The notes below the pieces were generated by a model. That model made no database searches. It was not told where the DNA came from and saw only the letters and a program-made list of their open reading frames with translations. DNA of 29,319 nucleotides from Candidatus Aenigmarchaeota archaeon ex4484_52 (GTDB lineage: Archaea; EX4484-52): positions 1-29,319 of the forward strand of contig NJDR01000007.1 in assembly GCA_002254415.1 (NCBI GenBank). The letters run 5' to 3'. This document shows positions 1 through 7,875 of this stretch, piece by piece. Made by a program: the position numbers and the translations under genes. Every line of letters starts with the position of its first letter. The first letter of the stretch is position 1.

Positions 1-55
1 GGCATTTGAAGAAATTTTTGTATTTTTTTTGGCATAAGAATAATTAAAATCAAAC

Positions 56-64
56 TTTAAATAA
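56..64 (+). promoter_or_regulatory. Probable TATA box of the peptide/radical-SAM operon
   Basis: TTTAAATAA lies 21-29 bp upstream of the ATG at 85, in an AT-only leader without a Shine-Dalgarno motif. In archaea a TATA box sits about 25 bp before the transcription start, so the transcript would begin at or very near the ATG (leaderless). Inferred from position and composition only. Confidence 0.5.
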
Positions 65-84
65 TTTTAATATTTATTATTTTT

Positions 85-378
85 ATGGCTTTCAAAGACA
101 AATTAAAAAATTTGAAAAAAAAATTAAAAAACAATAAATCTATTCTTTCTCTAAATTATTTGACAAATGAAGAAAAAACAGGAGTAATAACAGGACTAGT
201 TTTATTGGGTGTTGCGGCTGGCTATTTGTTTTCATCTTCTGAGGTAGAGGCATCAACTTGTGTGAGTGGGTGGAATAATAATACAACCCATTCAGGTGTT
301 GATCATTGGAATAATTGGTGCGATTGGTGTGCTTGGAATAATTGGACTAATTGGTCAAAACACAGCAGAGCAGGCTAA
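85..378 (+). CDS. Putative RiPP precursor peptide with Trp-x-x repeat core
   Basis: This 97-aa protein has three visible zones. Residues 1-30 are basic and Lys-rich. Residues about 32-50 form one hydrophobic membrane or signal segment (TGVITGLVLLGVAAGYLF), ending in a polar stretch SSSEVEA that could be a cleavage site. Residues 58-97 are an unusual core rich in Trp, Asn, Cys and His. Trp occurs at 63 and then at 75, 78, 81, 84, 87 and 90, all in one period-3 register, giving units WNN, WNN, WCD, WCA, WNN, WTN and WSK; Cys are at 59, 79 and 82. Two radical SAM genes follow 12 bp downstream on the same strand. Radical-SAM triceptides are cross-linked at aromatic-x-x motifs whose third residue is often Asn, Asp or Lys, so this core looks like such a substrate. 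The modification is inferred. A plain secreted, unmodified peptide is the alternative. Confidence 0.72.
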   Translation: MAFKDKLKNLKKKLKNNKSILSLNYLTNEEKTGVITGLVLLGVAAGYLFSSSEVEASTCVSGWNNNTTHSGVDHWNNWCDWCAWNNWTNWSKHSRAG

Positions 379-390
379 TAGTGCTTAGTT

Positions 391-2154
391 ATGATAACAA
401 AACTATATTGTGCAGCAGGATATAAATGCAATAATAATTGCCTTATTTGTGTTGTAGATGCATTTTCTAATCAGCACAAAAATATGACAACAAAACAAGT
501 GCTGCAATTATTTGAAAAAATAAAACAAGAAAAACATTTAAGAGAAATTGAATTTTCCGGAGGAGAGCCAACTGTTAGAGATGATTTTTTGTATTTGTTA
601 AATTGGCTTTCAATAAAACATCCTTATTTGTCATATTCTGTTCTTACAAACGGAAGGAAATTTTGCAATCTAAACTTTGCAAAAGAATTTTCAAGATATA
701 ATATACGGCATGTAATTACAGCATTGCATCACTATAAAGAAGAAAAGCATGATGAACAAACACAGGCAATTGGAAGTTTTAAACAGACATTTTTAGGAAT
801 AAAAAATTTATCTTTTCTTGGAATTAATTTAACTGTAAAAATAATAGTTACAAAATTAAATTATAAAGCAATGCCGCAAATGATAGAGTTTGTTGCAAAG
901 AATTTTCCACTTGTAAAAAACATGTCAATAAATGGTTTGGATATAAGAGGAAGAGCAGAACAATTTAAAGACAAAGTTGCTGTTTCTTTTACAAAATATA
1001 TTCCTTATGTCAATAAAGCAATAGATATTGCAAAAAAATATAATATCAACATTGTTTTATATTCAATTCCTTTGTGTGTTTTAAGTGAAAAATACAGGAC
1101 TTATGCAGGAGCGCAGCCAGATTTAATATCTGTTTATAAATCTCCTGTCGCAAAGGTGTTCAATAAAACAGAAAAACACGGTCATATTGCTAAATGTGAA
1201 AAATGCGATTTAAATAAAAATTGCTATGGAACATGGTTTAGTTATTTTGATGTATTTGGAACAAAAGAATTAAAACAAACAATAACAAATACAAAAGGGA
1301 CAATTATTTTTGATGTATGTGGAATATGCAATAATGATTGCATATTTTGTTCAGAAAAAGGCAGCAATCCATCAAAAGAGGAGAGTTTAGAAAAATTAAA
1401 AAAAAAAATAAATTTACTTAAATTAAAAAAAAATAATTCTATTGATTTAATGGGTGGTGAGCCAACATTATACAAAGAACTTATTCCTTTGATTAAATAT
1501 ATTTCCAAATACACAAATAATATTTCTATGACAACAAACGGCAGAATGCTAAGTAATGAAAAATTTGCTAAAAAACTTATTTCATCTGGAATTTCTTATT
1601 TTTCTATTGATTTGCACGCACCAAATGCGCAATTGCATGATAAAATTACACAAAGAAAGGGAAGTTTTAGACAAACAATAAAAGGCATTGAAAATTTAAT
1701 TAATAATAATTGTGTTGTCTCTATAAAAGTAATTATGCACAAAATGAATTATAAATATTTAAAAAAAATAGCAGAATTTAGTTATAAAAATTTTTCAAAG
1801 AAATTACCTATTACTTATTGCTTTATTAGTATAAACGGCTCTGCAAAAAAAAACAAAAAAAAACTTTTAATAAAAGCAAGCAAAATTGCACCATATTTAG
1901 ATAGTGCAATTGATTTTTGCAAATCAAAAAAAATAAATATTGGAATAGATATGTTTCCAATTTGTGTTTTGAAAAATTATAAAAAAATAGTATCTCTTAG
2001 AGGAAATATATTTCATTTAGATAAAAAAAAAGAAGCCGAAGAAATTGCAAATAACAGTATTTGCAAAATATGCGATTTTTACAAAACAAAATGCGATGGT
2101 GTTTGGGGAAATTATATAAAGGAATTTGGAATAAGTGAGTTTAATCCACAATAA
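391..2154 (+). CDS. Tandem double radical SAM enzyme, putative peptide maturase
   Basis: This 587-aa protein is an internal duplication with two complete radical SAM domains. Domain 1 (about 1-300) has the CX3CX2C cluster motif at C13/C17/C20, GGEP at 57-60 and a C-terminal Cys cluster C269/C272/C278. Domain 2 (about 303-587) repeats this order with C313/C317/C320, GGEP at 355-358 and C558/C561/C568. Both halves share TNGR, a GSF-x-QT-xx-GI-x-NL stretch and a C-G/Y-x-W-x-x-Y-x-x-FG ending. Each half could therefore hold its own 4Fe-4S/SAM site plus an auxiliary cysteine cluster. Two intact sites in one chain are unusual. The gene lies 12 bp after the precursor-like peptide and 5 bp before the next radical SAM gene, which supports a role in peptide maturation. 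The radical SAM assignment is secure; the substrate is inferred. Confidence 0.85.
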   Translation: MITKLYCAAGYKCNNNCLICVVDAFSNQHKNMTTKQVLQLFEKIKQEKHLREIEFSGGEPTVRDDFLYLLNWLSIKHPYLSYSVLTNGRKFCNLNFAKEFSRYNIRHVITALHHYKEEKHDEQTQAIGSFKQTFLGIKNLSFLGINLTVKIIVTKLNYKAMPQMIEFVAKNFPLVKNMSINGLDIRGRAEQFKDKVAVSFTKYIPYVNKAIDIAKKYNINIVLYSIPLCVLSEKYRTYAGAQPDLISVYKSPVAKVFNKTEKHGHIAKCEKCDLNKNCYGTWFSYFDVFGTKELKQTITNTKGTIIFDVCGICNNDCIFCSEKGSNPSKEESLEKLKKKINLLKLKKNNSIDLMGGEPTLYKELIPLIKYISKYTNNISMTTNGRMLSNEKFAKKLISSGISYFSIDLHAPNAQLHDKITQRKGSFRQTIKGIENLINNNCVVSIKVIMHKMNYKYLKKIAEFSYKNFSKKLPITYCFISINGSAKKNKKKLLIKASKIAPYLDSAIDFCKSKKINIGIDMFPICVLKNYKKIVSLRGNIFHLDKKKEAEEIANNSICKICDFYKTKCDGVWGNYIKEFGISEFNPQ

Positions 2155-2159
2155 ATAAT

Positions 2160-3548
2160 ATGAAAGCAACATTAAATGAATATTTCAGCAGAAAAATAGA
2201 CGAAAACAAATTCTTGATTACAACAAGATGCGGGACATTTATATTATTAAATGAAAATGAATACAGGGCATTAAATAATGGTCAATATAAAAATAATGAA
2301 AAATTACAAAGACAATTAATTGAAAGCAAAATTTTGATGACGGAAAAAAATACAAAAGATATTATTAATCGCCTTAAAATGCAGTATATTCAAGATAAAT
2401 CATTTATTTTTATGAATTGTATTATCAATCTTACGCATAGATGCAATTTAAATTGTCTTTATTGTCATGCAAATTCAGCAAATTTAGAAGACAAACAAAT
2501 GGATATGGATTATGCAACAATAGATGCATATATTGATTTTGTTTTAAATTTGCCTTATAAAAATATTACAATAGAATTTCAAGGAGGAGAGCCATTGCTT
2601 TGTTTTGACAAAATAAAATATATTTTAAAAGAATTTAATAAAAAGAAAAAAAAATATAATAAAAATCTAATTAGTTCAACAATAGTTACTAATTTAACAC
2701 TTATGAGAGAATATATTGCAAATTATATTATAGAAAATAAAATAAGTTTATCTTCATCTCTTGATGGACCAAAAGAATTACATAACTCTCAAAGAGCATA
2801 TATTAATGGAAGTGGAAGTTATGATAAAATAATTTACTGGTATAATTATTTTTTTGAACGCAATAAAATTGTAGGAATAATGCCGACAATTACATCAAAT
2901 TCAATAAAATTAGGACCAAAGCCAATTATTGACCAATATGTAAAATTAAAAAGAAATGCTATTTTTTTACGGGCAATGAATGAATTAGGAAGAGGAAAAA
3001 AAAATAAATATTTGTCTCCGCAAAAAAAGGAATTTACAGAATTCTTGAAAGAAGCATTTGATTATTGTGTTTATTTATTTGATAAAAAAAATTTTTTGAT
3101 TGTTGAAAGAAATATTTTCTCTCTTTTAAGAAATATAACATTGCCTGTAAAACAATATATGTGTATGAGAAGGCCTTGTGGTGCTGGTGTAAATCAAATA
3201 TCCATTACTCCAAATGGAGATATTTATCCGTGCGATACTGCAAGAAGCATACAAAGTTTAAAAATCGGCAATATAAAAACAACAAATTTCAGAGAAATAA
3301 TAATAAACACAATTGAGCTAAGAACACTGACGCAGGAATTTCAGCCATTATGCGACACTTGTGCATATAATTGCTTTTGCGGAAATTGTCCTGTTGTAAC
3401 TTATGCTAAATACAATTGTTTCATTGAAAAAACACCACTTGATTTTAATTGTTATGTAAATAAATATATATTAGATTATATTTTTAAAAAAAGAGATGAT
3501 AAAAAATATAAAAAATATTTTAAAGCAATTTTGAAATTAGAAATATAA
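2160..3548 (+). CDS. Radical SAM/SPASM protein, HxsB-like peptide maturase
   Basis: This 462-aa protein begins with a 90-residue region (FLITTRCGTFILLNENEY) resembling the front of HxsB, a maturase of the His-Xaa-Ser peptide system. The radical SAM core follows: C95/C99/C102 in RCNLNCLYCHA, then FQGGEPLL with GGEP at 142-145, then VTNLTLM and SSSLDGP. The C-terminus is a SPASM-type domain: CGAG, then ITPNGDIYPCD (the G-x4-C element), then CDTCAYNCFCGNC and later Cys, enough for auxiliary Fe-S clusters. SPASM proteins commonly modify ribosomal peptides. The gene follows the double radical SAM gene by 5 bp and would share its transcript. Assignment as a radical SAM/SPASM enzyme is strong. Similarity to HxsB is by recalled motif pattern and needs an HMM search. 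No HxsA-like HXS-repeat peptide or HxsD is visible nearby. Confidence 0.85.
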   Translation: MKATLNEYFSRKIDENKFLITTRCGTFILLNENEYRALNNGQYKNNEKLQRQLIESKILMTEKNTKDIINRLKMQYIQDKSFIFMNCIINLTHRCNLNCLYCHANSANLEDKQMDMDYATIDAYIDFVLNLPYKNITIEFQGGEPLLCFDKIKYILKEFNKKKKKYNKNLISSTIVTNLTLMREYIANYIIENKISLSSSLDGPKELHNSQRAYINGSGSYDKIIYWYNYFFERNKIVGIMPTITSNSIKLGPKPIIDQYVKLKRNAIFLRAMNELGRGKKNKYLSPQKKEFTEFLKEAFDYCVYLFDKKNFLIVERNIFSLLRNITLPVKQYMCMRRPCGAGVNQISITPNGDIYPCDTARSIQSLKIGNIKTTNFREIIINTIELRTLTQEFQPLCDTCAYNCFCGNCPVVTYAKYNCFIEKTPLDFNCYVNKYILDYIFKKRDDKKYKKYFKAILKLEI

Positions 3549-3556
3549 TAATTTAA

Positions 3557-6484
3557 TTATGGTTTTGTTTCAAACCAAATGTCATTAAATGTTTGTGTTA
3601 ATCCAAGTGAAGCGTCATTAATAGTTAATGTATAAAATTCTGTTGGACTTGGATTGGGATATCGTGTTCCATTTTCAAGTCCAGAAAAATTAAATTTATA
3701 TTGTCTTCCTGATTGAGTTAAACTATTGTAATTTGCTGTTGTTCCAGCAGGATATTCAAGTTCTATTGTCAAACCATTTCTTGTTGTGTCAATGACAACA
3801 CTAGCAGTATGTTTTGTTGTTGGAGTTGTAATTTTTGGATCTGTTCTAAAAGAGATTTGAGCGATTTCTATTGCGTCTGCTATCAGAGAATAATTATGTG
3901 TTTCATTATAATAAATTCTATCATACAAAAGAGAACTAAAATTAAATGTGTGCTTAAAAGTATCAATACGACTATATGTGGCTGGACTTGGATTTCCATC
4001 TGGATTATTCAAATTCAAATTCAATACATCTTTGTTTAAAGACACAGTTATATTTGCAGTGGAATCTGATATATCAAAATAAATACTTGAATCAAATCCA
4101 CCTGTCAGAGCTACATTAATCATATCTGAAATATAAACATTATCTTTTGTTAGATTAGCAACAATATAATATAATGGATTGTCAAAAAGCATTGTTAAAT
4201 CATAATTAGATATATTATACCATGCAAAATTGCCGGGTGCAACAATAGATGGTGTAATTGTTGTTTCTATTTCACCAGTAGTTCCACTAATCATTAAACT
4301 TATGATGTCTGCAGGTACAATAACACTATCAGGACACGATAAACTAATATTTATATCAGTATATTGATCAACAACAGCATTATTTTGAGGATATATTATT
4401 TTTAATGAACAAGGGCTTGGTGGTGGATTTTGTTTTGTTGTAAAAGAGCCAATATATGGAGAATTTTCTGCTCCTGTTATTGTAATTGTATAACGATAAA
4501 GAGTATTATTAGTTAATCCATCAATATATTGTGAAAATAATTTTGATGATGGTAGAACATAATTCTTACCATTAACATTGATAGTTGATGTTGCCGATTT
4601 TGTTGCCTTCCAACTAATTGTAGAAGATTCATTGGTAATATCAGATACATAAACATCAGTAATTATTAAAGGAATATCTCCATAAACATCATCTGTTATT
4701 TGTATTTCTCCATAAGGATTTACCATATCATCTATGGGTGTTAAGGATTGACAATCAAATCCGTCTCCAGAACTATCATTACAATAATTGTCATCTACTT
4801 TGTCAATCTCAACAAAAAATTTAAAAACCAGGTCTTTTTTATTCCCCGCCGAATCAGTAATAGTATATTTGCTATCTGTTATCTTAACAAATATTGGAAG
4901 ATTTTTTATAATATATCTGTGAGCAAAAGTAGAATGGCATGTATTAATATAACAACTCCATGTCCTACAGGCACACCTACAAATTCTATCTTCTGTAGCA
5001 TAAACATTTTTCGACTCATTATGCTGGAAATTTTCACCAGAACAGGAATCTAATGGCATGTCGTGATAGGGAGTAGGATTTGTTGAACTTGGACATCCAT
5101 CAAAATTTGGTGCTGTAACAGACCATTGTATTGAATCACTACTAAATGCAGTATTTAATTCGTTTGTTAAATTCAAAAGAGTAGCATTAATAAGCGAATG
5201 AATATACATTTCATCATATCTTGGTGTTGGATCATCTGGACATTTTGGTGGTTTGCAACAAACACTCTGTTGACCATCTTCATGATAATAATCCTCCAAC
5301 TCATTCAACTTTTCCCAAATCCTACCTTTAACCAAACCATCTAAATTATTTACAAACCAAACCCCTGCATCATACAAATACCAGTAACGGACATAAACAT
5401 ATTCATCAACAAGACCTCTGCTTCTTATAAATGCACTTTTTATATCTCCACTGCCAAAAAAAGGATCAATTATTGTGGCAGTAATTCCTTCATCATCGCT
5501 TGCCCACATAAGCCCCTGGATATAAGATTCTGGGCCAAATTCCTTTGGAGCCAAAGACCCTTCAAAATCCCCAACTTCCAGAATAATATCTTCTTCTCTG
5601 CTTCCCAATTCATCCTTTAAATTATTTGTTGCCAATGCCAAAAAATTATTTAAAAGATTATTTGGATCAAAAATAACACCTCTATTATAAATGCAAACAG
5701 CAACTTGTTTTATTTTTGCAACATCATTAGCATCTGCTGTAATATGCATTTCAATATTTTGTGTTGATGAAGTCACAAAACTATTACTTAAATTTATTTG
5801 ATAAATTCCATCTCTGTCAATATCCTGCCAAAAAACAACATCTGGACCTCCTTGACTTAAACTAATATTTACTTTTCCCGGCTTTAAAAACAATAATTGC
5901 ACAATGATAGATAAAGTATAAACATCCCTGCTTACTTCATCTAAATATTGCTCATGCTGTGCTGTATTTAATAGAGGAAATGAAACATCACCGGCAATTA
6001 AGTCCTTATCTTCAAAAAAAATAAAAGGTATTCTTTTTAATATTTCATTGTCTCCTGCAATTGCCCAAAAGAGAGCATCATCTGTTTTCATTGTAGGGCA
6101 AAAAGAATTTGCATTTGCAACAGAACTCTGGCTTACACCACCATAAGTTGCCAGTTCATCTGTTGTTTTCATAATCCCCCAAAAAAGAGCGGTTTTTTCA
6201 AACATTTGCTTAATTAATTGTATATTTTCATTTGCTGTCTGGGCATAATAATTAAACATCTTTTGCTTTATTTTAATGATATTTCCAACTGAAATAGCAT
6301 AAAGAATAATACTTACAGTAAAAACAACAGCAATAATTGCAACAAAAGGAATAAGGCCAATTGCTTTTTTCTTCTTTGATTTTTTTATTGCAAATAAACT
6401 ATTGACTTGCAATAAAAAAAGCTTGAAAATTTGCAGTATTTTAGTTGCAAATTTTGATGATTTTTTTATTTTTTTTATTTTCAT
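3557..6484 (-). CDS. Large membrane-anchored surface protein with FN3-like domain
   Basis: This 975-aa protein has a basic N-terminus, a strong membrane helix at about 41-66 (AIGLIPFVAIIAVVFTVSII) and a long outside-type remainder rich in Asn, Ser, Thr and Asp. A Cys-rich stretch lies at about 410-520 (CCKPPKC, CRCACRTWSC), and an FN3-like domain lies at about 600-684 (SSTISWKATKSATSTI through YRYTITITG). Several beta-rich segments with Gly-Leu-Thr/Glu-Asn-Gly-Thr motifs follow to the end. The likely role is a cell-surface or pilus-associated adhesin-like protein, but no family is recognised with confidence. Residues 9-35 (SSKFATKI...) are encoded by a palindromic repeat (6381-6460) that also encodes the start of the TadC-like protein at 11757, so they look inserted rather than ancestral. 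The gene converges on the radical SAM operon and diverges from pop5. Confidence 0.7.
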   Translation of the reverse strand: MKIKKIKKSSKFATKILQIFKLFLLQVNSLFAIKKSKKKKAIGLIPFVAIIAVVFTVSIILYAISVGNIIKIKQKMFNYYAQTANENIQLIKQMFEKTALFWGIMKTTDELATYGGVSQSSVANANSFCPTMKTDDALFWAIAGDNEILKRIPFIFFEDKDLIAGDVSFPLLNTAQHEQYLDEVSRDVYTLSIIVQLLFLKPGKVNISLSQGGPDVVFWQDIDRDGIYQINLSNSFVTSSTQNIEMHITADANDVAKIKQVAVCIYNRGVIFDPNNLLNNFLALATNNLKDELGSREEDIILEVGDFEGSLAPKEFGPESYIQGLMWASDDEGITATIIDPFFGSGDIKSAFIRSRGLVDEYVYVRYWYLYDAGVWFVNNLDGLVKGRIWEKLNELEDYYHEDGQQSVCCKPPKCPDDPTPRYDEMYIHSLINATLLNLTNELNTAFSSDSIQWSVTAPNFDGCPSSTNPTPYHDMPLDSCSGENFQHNESKNVYATEDRICRCACRTWSCYINTCHSTFAHRYIIKNLPIFVKITDSKYTITDSAGNKKDLVFKFFVEIDKVDDNYCNDSSGDGFDCQSLTPIDDMVNPYGEIQITDDVYGDIPLIITDVYVSDITNESSTISWKATKSATSTINVNGKNYVLPSSKLFSQYIDGLTNNTLYRYTITITGAENSPYIGSFTTKQNPPPSPCSLKIIYPQNNAVVDQYTDINISLSCPDSVIVPADIISLMISGTTGEIETTITPSIVAPGNFAWYNISNYDLTMLFDNPLYYIVANLTKDNVYISDMINVALTGGFDSSIYFDISDSTANITVSLNKDVLNLNLNNPDGNPSPATYSRIDTFKHTFNFSSLLYDRIYYNETHNYSLIADAIEIAQISFRTDPKITTPTTKHTASVVIDTTRNGLTIELEYPAGTTANYNSLTQSGRQYKFNFSGLENGTRYPNPSPTEFYTLTINDASLGLTQTFNDIWFETKP
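6381..6460 (-). repeat. Palindromic element copy A, within the surface-protein gene
   Basis: Two adjacent hairpins are present. The first has perfect 13-bp arms TTTTTTATTGCAA (6381-6393) and TTGCAATAAAAAA (6407-6419). The second has perfect 9-bp arms AAAATTTGC (6426-6434) and GCAAATTTT (6447-6455). On the minus strand the copy reads in frame as SSKFATKILQIFKLFLL and onward, between a Lys-rich start and the membrane helix of the 975-aa protein. It matches the copies at 11787-11864 and 21123-21193, and the half-copy at 8199-8240. Confidence 0.8.
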
Positions 6485-6534
6485 TTTATATTTCTTGTCA
6501 GTATTATTTAAATAAATATGAGTTAATATTTTTT

Positions 6535-6891
6535 ATGCTTCCAAAAAATTTAAGGGAAAAAAAAAGATATATTTTATGCAGATTGATTTTCCCGGATGAA
6601 ATGCAATTAAAAACAGATTTAAATACAATAATTATTGAATTAAAAAGGGAATTTTTTAAGCAAATTTTTTTTTTGTATGGCGATGTTGGTGCGGCAAACA
6701 TAAATGCAAAAATAATATATAGTTTAAAAAACCAAAAAAATGAAATATATTTTATAGTGTTGTGCAATTATAAATTTGTTGAATATGTGCAATTCTGCCT
6801 TGCCAATATTTGCAAAATTGAAGAGGCAAAAATAATTGTAAATATATTGAAAATAAGCGGAACCCAAAAACAATTAAAAAAAGAACTTTAA
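6535..6891 (+). CDS. rnp2: RNase P protein subunit Pop5 (Rnp2)
   Basis: This 118-aa protein matches archaeal Pop5, the RNase P subunit that partners Rpp30 in 5' processing of pre-tRNA. Diagnostic stretches are the N-terminal LPKNLREKKRYILCRLIF, the central FFLYGDVGAANINAKIIY, and the C-terminal EEAKIIVNILKISGTQKQL, which corresponds to the family's ILRVSGTIKK region. The length is typical of the family. The start at 6535 was chosen because the family begins with the LP-x-LREKKRY motif; the open frame runs 30 codons further upstream but would add a hydrophobic peptide antisense to the neighbouring gene. The gene diverges from the surface-protein gene and starts a run of translation and tRNA genes. 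Recognition is by motif only. Confidence 0.85.
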   Translation: MLPKNLREKKRYILCRLIFPDEMQLKTDLNTIIIELKREFFKQIFFLYGDVGAANINAKIIYSLKNQKNEIYFIVLCNYKFVEYVQFCLANICKIEEAKIIVNILKISGTQKQLKKEL

Positions 6892-6923
6892 ATATTTAAT
6901 TTTTATTTAATGAATATATAGAT

Positions 6924-7307
6924 ATGCCAGAGAAAAAAATATCAATTACAGATGAATTAACAAAAAGGCAAAATGATAATATAAGAAGGATACGGGTTTT
7001 GGAAGAGAGCATAAGAAATGTTGATGAAAGAGTAAATAATTTTGAACAGAGATTTATTCAGGAAGTGAAAAAAACATATGATCGAATTGAAGAATTAAAC
7101 AAAAAAATAAAGGATATGGATGTTCAATTAAAAACATTGTCTTTTCAGCAAGACACTTTAAAAAAAAACGAAAAAAAGCATATCACTATGAATGATTTAA
7201 ATCAATTGAAAAATTATATTGATTTAATAAGTCCTATTTCATCAAAATATGTAACTAAAAAAGAAATGCAGTATTATTTAAAAATGCAAAGACAAAAAAG
7301 AGAATAA
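6924..7307 (+). CDS. Coiled-coil protein of unknown function
   Basis: This 127-aa, highly charged protein is predicted to be almost entirely coiled coil over residues about 5-90, with heptad-like spacing in RVLEESIRNVDERVNNFEQR and DRIEELNKKIKDMDVQL. A C-terminal segment contains SPISSKYVTKKEMQYYL. No signal peptide, membrane segment or cysteine is visible. It lies 32 bp after pop5 and 3 bp before the next gene, so the three probably form one transcription unit. The VTKKEMQYYL tail resembles short modules at the ends of some archaellum-associated coiled-coil proteins, but this is too weak for a functional call. It is a real gene by length, spacing and codon pattern. Confidence 0.6.
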   Translation: MPEKKISITDELTKRQNDNIRRIRVLEESIRNVDERVNNFEQRFIQEVKKTYDRIEELNKKIKDMDVQLKTLSFQQDTLKKNEKKHITMNDLNQLKNYIDLISPISSKYVTKKEMQYYLKMQRQKRE

Positions 7308-7310
7308 ATT

Positions 7311-7787
7311 ATGGCAGGAAAAATATTATACAAAGATGACATTTTTATTAATTTAGATGTAGAATTTATATCCTATGTTGGAGAGTGGCCATTTAAAATT
7401 AGGAGATTTATCATACCTCTTTTAAAGCAAATACTTGAAATTTCATCATGCGATATAATTCCAAAATATATTGCATGGGACAGGACAGATGGGGGTTTTA
7501 AGTCAAGATGGATTGCAGAAAAGGACTTTGACAGATGGACAAAAGCAACCATAGATATATGGTGCTGGGGTTGTCAGAATAACGGAATAAAGGGCTGGAT
7601 GAAAGCAAAAATTCAGCCGTTTTTGGTTACAGAATATTATTATGCAAACAGCATTCAAAAAAGTTTTTGGTATTCTTACTGCCTTTTATTTTATGACAAT
7701 CAAAGGGCAAAATATGCAGAGCGGGGCAGGCATCTTTCATTGGAAATATGGAAGCAAATACAAAAAAAATACGGGATGAGAAAATAA
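7311..7787 (+). CDS. Hypothetical Trp-rich protein
   Basis: This 158-aa soluble-looking protein is of unrecognised family. It is rich in aromatic residues, especially Trp: GEWPFKIRR, IPKYIAWDRTDGG, SRWIAEKDFDRWTKATIDIW, CWGCQNNGIKGWM and SFWYSYCLLFY. A CWGC pair (Cys-x-x-Cys type) occurs in the middle. There is no signal peptide and no clear membrane helix. It starts 3 bp after the coiled-coil gene, which implies co-translation and possibly a physical partnership. The gene ends about 90 bp before tRNA-Val. I do not recognise a catalytic motif and give no function. Confidence 0.6.
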   Translation: MAGKILYKDDIFINLDVEFISYVGEWPFKIRRFIIPLLKQILEISSCDIIPKYIAWDRTDGGFKSRWIAEKDFDRWTKATIDIWCWGCQNNGIKGWMKAKIQPFLVTEYYYANSIQKSFWYSYCLLFYDNQRAKYAERGRHLSLEIWKQIQKKYGMRK

Positions 7788-7875
7788 ATATCTATTCAAC
7801 ATACTTGTTTTAATTTTTGTGGTGTGAGATATTTAAAAATTTCTATTATTGATAATTTAAGAATAATTATGACTT

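Noticed and set aside
261..360. Short direct repeats (TGGAATAAT) as a possible CRISPR or minisatellite
   Set aside because: The 9-bp similarity follows from the repeated Trp-Asn-Asn codons in the peptide core. There are no spacers of uniform length, and no Cas genes are in the window.
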